Assembly (NCBI GenBank): GCA_002284615.2 | Contig: MU069671.1 | Location: 243,399-254,975 of the forward strand | Origin: Dunaliella salina | Taxonomy: Eukaryota > Chlorophyta > Chlorophyceae > Chlamydomonadales > Dunaliellaceae | Direction: 5' to 3' | DNA: 11,577 nt | Shown: piece by piece, positions 7,023-11,577 of the stretch | Numbering within the stretch: the first letter of the stretch is position 1 | Layout of the letters: the number at the start of each line of letters is the position of its first letter | Notes under the pieces: model-generated | Seen by the model: only the letters and a program-made list of their open reading frames with translations | Databases searched by the model: none | Told to the model about the DNA's origin: nothing | Program-made: the position numbers and the translations under genes

Positions 7023-7027
7023 GAGAG
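7023..7027. repeat. Right target-site duplication GAGAG
   Basis: Identical to 2988-2992. It follows directly after the CA that ends the expanded LTR. Confidence 0.85.
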
Positions 7028-7433
7028 TTTCTTTGCCTACGTAAGTTTTCTTTTCTTTTCTTTCTTATCTGGACATAATCAATTAAAAATCGAAATTCAC
7101 AAGACCCCCAAAAGTCTAGGGTTCTAATGTCGGCATATAAAAAGCCGTGAGTCCCCTCCACCAACTTCAGAGACAGAAGAGGCTGATGGGGATCCAATGT
7201 AGGGGTGTTCACCCCCAGACCAAGTTGCTCCAATCCCATTTTTGACTTCATGAGTGGTTTCCTGGTGGAAAATGGGGCGGCAAAACTGGTCTCAGAATGT
7301 GGGATGCTGCTGTGGCTGGGGAGATACAGGGGGTGTGGGTCCAAACATAGACCGGACCCCCTCCACCAAAAACACGTGGAGCTCGATTTAAAGAAACGAC
7401 CTAATCAAACAAAATTTAAAAGTCCGTCAGTAC

Positions 7434-7811
7434 TTGTTTTATGTACCCCGGTGCACCAGCTGTCAGGCACGAAAATTTGACAGGTCAAACGTCATCGCCC
7501 TCCTGACGGGCCTCCAAACTCGCCGTTTTTGGGACAAGCTTGGATTTATCTATTCGATAAACAATTCTGCAAATTTTGAGCCAGCGTCTTGGGTAGTATC
7601 AGCGTCAGCGGCAGCAGAAGACCTTCGTCGAGGAGGAACCTGTGCCCTGGAGCGAGGTGCAGCCCAGGAGGACCTCCCCGCCGGCGTCCCGATGCTTCCT
7701 AAAGGTGAATGGAAGGTTATCATGTGTGAAATTTGGCAGCAGCTGCACACTGAAGAAGGTTGTGAGGTGGAAGAGGGCCAGGCGCACAAGCATTCACCTG
7801 TGATGACCTGA
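7434..7811 (+). pseudogene. Open frame over the GC-rich block of the hAT-like element
   Basis: A 125-codon frame. The part from about 7590 onward has coding-like composition (Ala/Glu/Gly-rich, then EWKVIMCEIWQQLHTEEGCEVEEGQ). The first 50 codons sit in A/T-rich element DNA and look unrelated. A GGTGAAT sequence after the CCTAAA at about 7700 could be a splice donor. The opposite strand is also open over this block (7550-7828), so even the strand is uncertain. I do not recognise the product. It is either a captured gene fragment or a chance frame in GC-rich DNA. Confidence 0.2.
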
Positions 7812-7828
7812 CCTGTGCACTCCAGCAC

Positions 7829-8960
7829 TTAAAAAGTATATTTGTGAGTCGAGGAGGTCAAAATGCACACTGTTTGTAGCCTTGGATTGTCACTGAAGTG
7901 CATCTGATACACCCCATGCATGCTGATCTTCCAGAAGCAAAACGCTGGACAGCTGACCATGCGACAGCTCAACCCTTGCAGGAACTGCTTTGGATGATGC
8001 CCATGAGCACCTGTGAGGGCATGTGAGGCACTCTGGGTGTGGCGCGCGGCGCGTAGCAGGCAGCGCAGGTCGGTGTGCTGAGACAGATCCTTTATACACA
8101 GATCTAAATTGATGTAACTGCTCTCAACGCTCTTGCCACACCATGCATGCATTTACCCCTGGAAAATGAGCACCTAACCCCCTGCATACACCCACACACA
8201 CGCGCATTCCCAATTTCCCACACACAGACCCTTCAAAATATCATGCTGGCCCCCCATGCCGAGTTTCGTGCCAAAACAATCATCCTGAAGGCACTGGATG
8301 CACCAAAAGCCATTTGTTATGTCAGCACCTAGTAGGCAAATTAGCACCTAAAAATTTGGGTCATTCTCAAAGTCATCCGTTTTGGTGAAGAAGCACGTCG
8401 TTGGATACCTTGTGATGTCAGGAAAGGTCAGCAGCAAGAATTGCGCAAAAAAATTGCCTGGCTGGTCAGGGGTGGGCTCAAACGTACATTTTAAGCATTA
8501 AAAAAGCAATGATTCTAGCAGGCATCAGCGCTGAGCAACATTGTTTCCGCCCCATTTTGCTCGTGCTGCTTTATCATACTATGCCAAGAACCTATCCCAA
8601 GTCAGGGACAGGGAAATAGCACTCCACATCTTTTATGCCATGTTTTGAGTGGGCAATATGACCAAAATGGGCAAAAAACACACATTTTCCAGGTCAGCTT
8701 GCCTATCTGGGAGTTGTTCCCCACAAATAGCATGTCTACACGTAGCTTTTAATAGCAGGTATCTGTCAAAATAGAAATGACAAGATTTGGACTGTTCCGT
8801 GGCCAGTTATTAAAGAGTATGTGTGGAAACCTCATGATCTGATCTGAAACGAGGTTGGGAGCTCCCCTGAGCCCGCTCCTGGGCCGATTTTCGAAAATCC
8901 AACTTTGCAGCCTTTAATATTCACCAAATGCGCACCTATTCTCAAATTTTCAAGTCATTT
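7829..8960. other. Non-coding interior of the hAT-like element
   Basis: No frame over about 107 codons and no recognisable protein motif. There are short T- and A-rich stretches and a few repeated AGCACCTA octamers around 8168-8353. The right subterminal part (8880-8990) does not mirror the left beyond the ~19-bp inverted repeat. Confidence 0.5.
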
Positions 8961-9219
8961 GGTGAAAGTCACCTCAGGGCGTGAACACCCCTACAATGGG
9001 TTACTAGAAGCACTAGGCCCTGGAACATGTGAGAGGCTCTCTTTTTTCCAATAGCGCATCTAGAAAGAGACATGAGTATTATTAACGTCGGGCATTTCAT
9101 GCCTCGGTTGAATAGCGGTTGAATGGGTTGAAATCAACCGCGGTGGAAGAGCGGTTGGAAATTTGGTTAATAGCCGCAGGCTTGCGGTTGAAATTTCGCG
9201 GTTGAAACTGCGGTTGATT

Positions 9220-9315
9220 CAACCGCACAGTGAAAGTAGGGAAAAACAGGGCAACCGCACAGTGAAAGTAGGGAAAAACAGGGCAACCGCACAGTGAAAG
9301 TAGGGAAAAACAGGG
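9220..9315. repeat. 32-bp tandem repeat, three identical units
   Basis: Units starting CAACCGCACAGTGAAAGTAG begin at 9220, 9252 and 9284, with exactly 32-base spacing and no differences that I can find. Each unit carries the CAACCGC half of the element's terminal motif. Identity among units, against degeneracy elsewhere, indicates a recent expansion. Confidence 0.95.
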
Positions 9316-9434
9316 CAAGAAAAATGTTTATTAAGTTTCGGACCTGGGACTTCCTGATGCCTCTACCATGGTGACTTCTGGACCAAGATGCCTATGTCTC
9401 ACGCAGTTTCATAACTTATTACCAATAAGAACCT

Positions 9435-9450
9435 TATATCATATGATATA
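9435..9450. repeat. 16-bp perfect palindrome
   Basis: TATATCATATGATATA reads the same on both strands. It lies in the interior of the GCGGTTGAA element. At A/T-rich composition this may be chance. Confidence 0.8.
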
Positions 9451-9558
9451 GGGTATGCATGCGCAGGATAAGCCTCAGCGTCTGCCTTGCAATATGTTTC
9501 CTCACCATCAACAGTGGCAGGTGAAAAACACATCACCTTTTGCATCTTTTACTGCTCT

Positions 9559-9789
9559 GTCACTGTATACCTCTGATTCAGAACCTTTTCAGAGCCCTTT
9601 TTGTCTGATTCCATCCAAGACAGGTGTCTGAATCCATTCAAGACAGGTATCTGATCCCATCCAAGACAGGTGTCTATTTTGTCAATAGCCAGACCTCCAA
9701 CCACACCTTTTTTCCTCTGATTCAGACCCTCTGATCCTTGGCCATCCACTGTCCAGTCACTGAATACCTCTGATTCAGACCCCTTTCAA
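9559..9789. repeat. Direct repeats and 23-bp tandem in the element interior
   Basis: Three 23-bp units beginning GATTCCATCCAAGACAGG start at 9607, 9630 and 9653 and differ at a few sites. They are bracketed by two ~34-bp direct copies of a GTCACTGTATACCTCTGATT-type sequence at 9559 and 9756. Together they look like a decayed nested duplication. No coding content. Confidence 0.85.
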
Positions 9790-10106
9790 ACTATGTCAAG
9801 TTGCAATCAGTGACAAACGTCTAGATTCAAACTAACAAGGGTATTTTACACAGAGGCTACTATCAGTTATGCTTACTCTGCCCAAAATGTGCCAAACAAG
9901 CCTCCATGTTGCCCCAATTTAATTTAGCTTGAAGTTCAAAACATTACCGTGCGGTTGAAGCGGTTGATTTCAACCGCACGGTTGATTCAATCCCTTGCGG
10001 TTGAAAAGCGGTTGAAATAATTTAAACTGCTCATCAACCGCATCAACCGCTCTTCAACCGTGCCAGGAAATTTCTGACGAACTTGTCAAGGAAAGTATTT
10101 GGTGGG

Positions 10107-10107
<1 letters not shown>

Positions 10108-10177
<70 letters not shown>
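10108..10177. repeat. (AC)35 microsatellite
   Basis: Seventy uninterrupted bases of alternating A and C, starting 29 bases beyond the right end of the GCGGTTGAA element. An open frame across it (Thr-His repeats) is a by-product. Confidence 0.99.
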
Positions 10178-10180
<3 letters not shown>

Positions 10181-10273
10181 TAATTTACACAGTCGCAGCA
10201 AGGTAACACTCAGCTGCTTTTCTGGAAGTATGCAGCCTCTGGCCTGCGTAGACTTTCCTTCTTCTTTTAAAAG

Positions 10274-10297
10274 AACTAACTGAAATTTCAGTTAGTT
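10274..10297. repeat. 24-bp perfect palindrome
   Basis: The arm AACTAACTGAAA is followed directly by its complement, with no loop. It lies ~100 bases after the microsatellite in a gene-free stretch. No T-run or promoter context explains it. Confidence 0.95.
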
Positions 10298-10722
10298 TAG
10301 GCTACAGATGATGACTTTTGAGGCCATGCAAGCCACGGTGAATGCTTATACTCGCAATTTTGTTCCTCCCACACAATCTTGGTTGAGTACTCTACAATTT
10401 TAACAATGAGTAGGACCAAATTTTTAAAGGGTTTCTGCTGCAGCACTCAGGCATGCAAATAGTCCAGCTTCTGATTAATAGGTTTGTAACGCAAGAGAGC
10501 ATACCTCATGCTGCAAGATTTTTGGAATGAGACAGGCCCTATATGCCCATCACAGGCAAGCTTCGACCTTGAAGGCAATCTTGAGTTGAATGGCTCGGAT
10601 TGCAATATAAGAGACCTGACTTCCAAGAGCAAATATGTACCCCCGCATCATAGATCAGTCAAATAGTCTCTAGACCTGTCTGGTTTGGTTGCAGGCCTTG
10701 TTGAGCTTCAGCTGCCTGTGCT
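10298..10722. other. Gene-free stretch
   Basis: No frame over about 61 codons and no repeat of note. Nothing here can be assigned. Confidence 0.5.
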
Positions 10723-11056
10723 GGCAGGTGCAGCAAGGCACCTTATGCCGCAGGAAGGTAACAAGGTGTCCCATTTGGCGGCTGGTGCGACAAGGAAACC
10801 CATGTGCCACAGGCAGGTGCGGCAAGGCAGTTGGGGAAGAGGTATCCCATTTGGCGGCAGGTGTGGCAAGGCAGGTGCGGCAAGGCATCCCATTTTCCGG
10901 CAGGTGCGACAAGGCAGGTGCGGCAAGGCATCCCACTTTGCGACAGGTGCGGCAAGGGAAAAAAAGTAAACAGGCGAAAGGCCACGCGCCCATGGGGTTG
11001 CAGTGAGGTGCGGCAAGGCATCCCATTGCCGCAGGCACGCGCAGCAAGGCACCCCA
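10723..11056. repeat. Degenerate minisatellite, GGCAGGTGCGGCAAGGCA family
   Basis: About ten partial copies of GGCAGGTGCGGCAAGGCA, often followed by TCCCATTT. The two best full units (10870 and 10913) are 43 bases apart. A less repetitive insert interrupts it near 10960-11010. Several frames on both strands stay open through the array (up to 137 codons on minus, with repeated CLAAPALPHLP-like peptides). The period is not a multiple of three, so this openness comes from composition and not from coding. Confidence 0.85.
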
Positions 11057-11117
11057 GTCCCTTCCGCCACTGTTTCCCTGCACTTTCTGGAAAAGTCTAT
11101 GTATCCCTACATCCTAG

Positions 11118-11320
11118 GTCTGCAGCCACATCATTGACCTAGGGGTGCTACCTCCTATAATTGGGTGTCTGCTGCACTTCCAGCTGCTGGCCAAGTCCAC
11201 CAGCATGCTAGGAATAGGAAAAGCTCAGCAAGCGGTTAACTCCTCAAGCGTTGTAAAAAAAATCTCCTACTGAACCTAGACCTGTGTCTACACCTGCATC
11301 ATCGACCTCCAGCTACCTCC
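11118..11320. repeat. Diverged duplicate of the edge exon's end
   Basis: Bases 11118-11155 and 11286-11320 share a 23-base core (18 matches, GTCT...CATCAT..GACCT) followed by an identical GCTACCTCC. The right copy covers the last codons and candidate splice donor of the minus-strand exon. The left copy, ~165 bases further along, has lost the GT. It looks like a local duplication of an exon-intron boundary. Confidence 0.6.
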
Positions 11321-11577
11321 AGCGGCTGCTTGCTGCGCTCCCTGCTGGCCGAGCCCAGCTGCCCCTGGCTGACCACCTCCTATCCCTGTGCCTTGCTGAC
11401 CCATTTGCTGACCCATCTGATGACCCATTTCCTGACCCATCAGCCCCGCCCCCATGGCTTGTCCTGGCCCTGATGCAGCTCCTTGCTGCCCCGCTTGCTC
11501 CGCGCTGGCGTGCACTAGCCCAGCTTGGTTCGCCCATTGCTGCACCTGCCAGGCGGACGACAAGCAGCGTAATGGCA
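11288..11577 (-). CDS. Partial Gln/Gly/Met/Ala-rich exon, open at the right edge
   Basis: A minus-strand frame open from the window edge to a TAG at 11288-11290. There is no ATG near the edge; the first in-frame ATG is internal, so the start lies outside the window or in another exon. The product is low-complexity: Gln, Gly, Ala and Met dominate, with a short repeat (MGQEMGHQMGQQMGQQ) in the middle. Such segments are common in algal transcription or RNA-binding proteins, but no domain identifies it. The codons look coding in composition, and neither alternative frame is more convincing. CAG followed by GTGTAG at 11296-11288 is a good splice donor, so the stop may be intronic and the exon would end at 11294. 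The gene would continue to the left, but I found no next exon. Confidence 0.5.
   Translation of the reverse strand, partial: PLRCLSSAWQVQQWANQAGLVHASAEQAGQQGAASGPGQAMGAGLMGQEMGHQMGQQMGQQGTGIGGGQPGAAGLGQQGAQQAAAGGSWRSMMQV

Larger units (their letters stand above)
7200..8993. mobile_element. hAT-like non-autonomous DNA transposon, 1794 bp
   Basis: The ends are TAGGGGTGTTCAC at 7200-7212 and its exact complement at 8981-8993. Similarity extends to about 19 bases with two mismatches. Both flanks carry the pentamer CAATG (7195-7199 and 8994-8998). Termini of the form TAGGGNTG are typical of hAT elements. hAT duplications are usually 8 bp, but groups with 5 or 6 bp exist, so the superfamily is likely rather than proven. 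No reading frame resembles a hAT transposase, so the copy is presumably mobilised in trans. It contains a GC-rich block around 7590-7800. Confidence 0.78.
9086..10079. mobile_element. Probable foldback-type DNA element with GCGGTTGAA arrays at both ends
   Basis: Left end (9086 on) CGTCGGGCATTTCATG and right end read inward on minus CGTCAGAAATTTCCTG are imperfect inverted repeats. Both then continue into CGGTTGAA-type repeats (aligned through about AGCGGTTGA). About nine copies of GCGGTTGA or its complement lie in 9105-9230 and about nine in 9955-10063, in mixed orientation, so each end can also fold on itself. Clustered subterminal motifs are known as transposase-binding sites in several DNA-transposon superfamilies. 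No convincing target duplication is seen and no transposase is encoded. Superfamily unknown. Confidence 0.6.

Noticed and set aside
9105..10063. CRISPR-like array
   Set aside because: Repeat units are 8-10 bases, in both orientations and without regular spacers; the 32-bp units are contiguous. A eukaryotic setting also makes this implausible.
10083..10283. Open frame with a long Thr-His repeat
   Set aside because: It is the translation of the AC microsatellite; no coding support on either side.
10670..11142. Several overlapping ORFs of 92-137 codons on both strands
   Set aside because: They all read a GC-rich minisatellite with a non-triplet period, and none has an ordered domain.
1..11577. 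tRNA or rRNA genes
   Set aside because: No intact T-arm GGTTCRA with matching acceptor stems was seen by eye; the only tRNA-like signal is the short PBS at 5867-5877.

Overview
This window looks like intergenic DNA from a eukaryotic nuclear genome. A unicellular green alga (chlorophyte) is my best guess. The support is circumstantial: moderate GC with GC-rich exon-like islands, a Gln/Gly/Ala/Met-rich partial exon at the right edge, a LINE with a (TAAATC)n tail, TGTAA-type motifs in an LTR, and no bacterial-style operons. I recognise no intact host gene. The exception may be one partial minus-strand exon running off the right edge.

Almost everything between about 970 and 10080 can be explained as mobile-element DNA, partly nested. 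From left to right:
(1) 970-2513 is a decayed, 5'-truncated non-LTR retrotransposon (LINE). It keeps the end of the reverse transcriptase domain and a C-terminal zinc knuckle. The YADD box is broken by a ~109-bp insertion with a 10-11 bp target duplication, plus a D-to-N change, and a T11 run shifts the frame near the 3' end.
(2) 2993-7022 is an LTR retrotransposon on the minus strand. It has a perfect 5-bp target duplication (GAGAG), TG...CA LTRs, a tRNA-like primer-binding site and a polypurine tract. No reverse transcriptase or integrase is visible, so it looks non-autonomous. Its two LTRs differ greatly in size (176 versus 1142 bp), because the 5' LTR carries a 96-bp triplication and a 775-bp DNA-transposon insertion.
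(3) 6220-6994 is that insertion. It has 18-bp terminal inverted repeats and encloses a GC-rich, exon-like minus-strand reading frame (6414-6755), as in a Pack-type element. The other LTR supplies the empty site.
(4) 7200-8993 is a hAT-like non-autonomous element with TAGGGGTGTTCAC termini and a perfect 5-bp duplication (CAATG). It also holds a GC-rich block.
(5) 9086-10079 is a probable foldback/DNA element. Both ends are arrays of a GCGGTTGAA motif in both orientations.

The rest consists of a 35-unit AC microsatellite (10108-10177), a 24-bp perfect palindrome, a degenerate minisatellite (10723-11056) and the edge exon (11288-11577, minus). The first ~970 bases and 2514-2987 show no gene I can support. 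Nothing here forms a working gene system. The biological interest is in the nesting, the possible capture of host exons by two DNA elements, and the remodelled LTR. Family names are inferred from termini and motifs only; no database search was possible.
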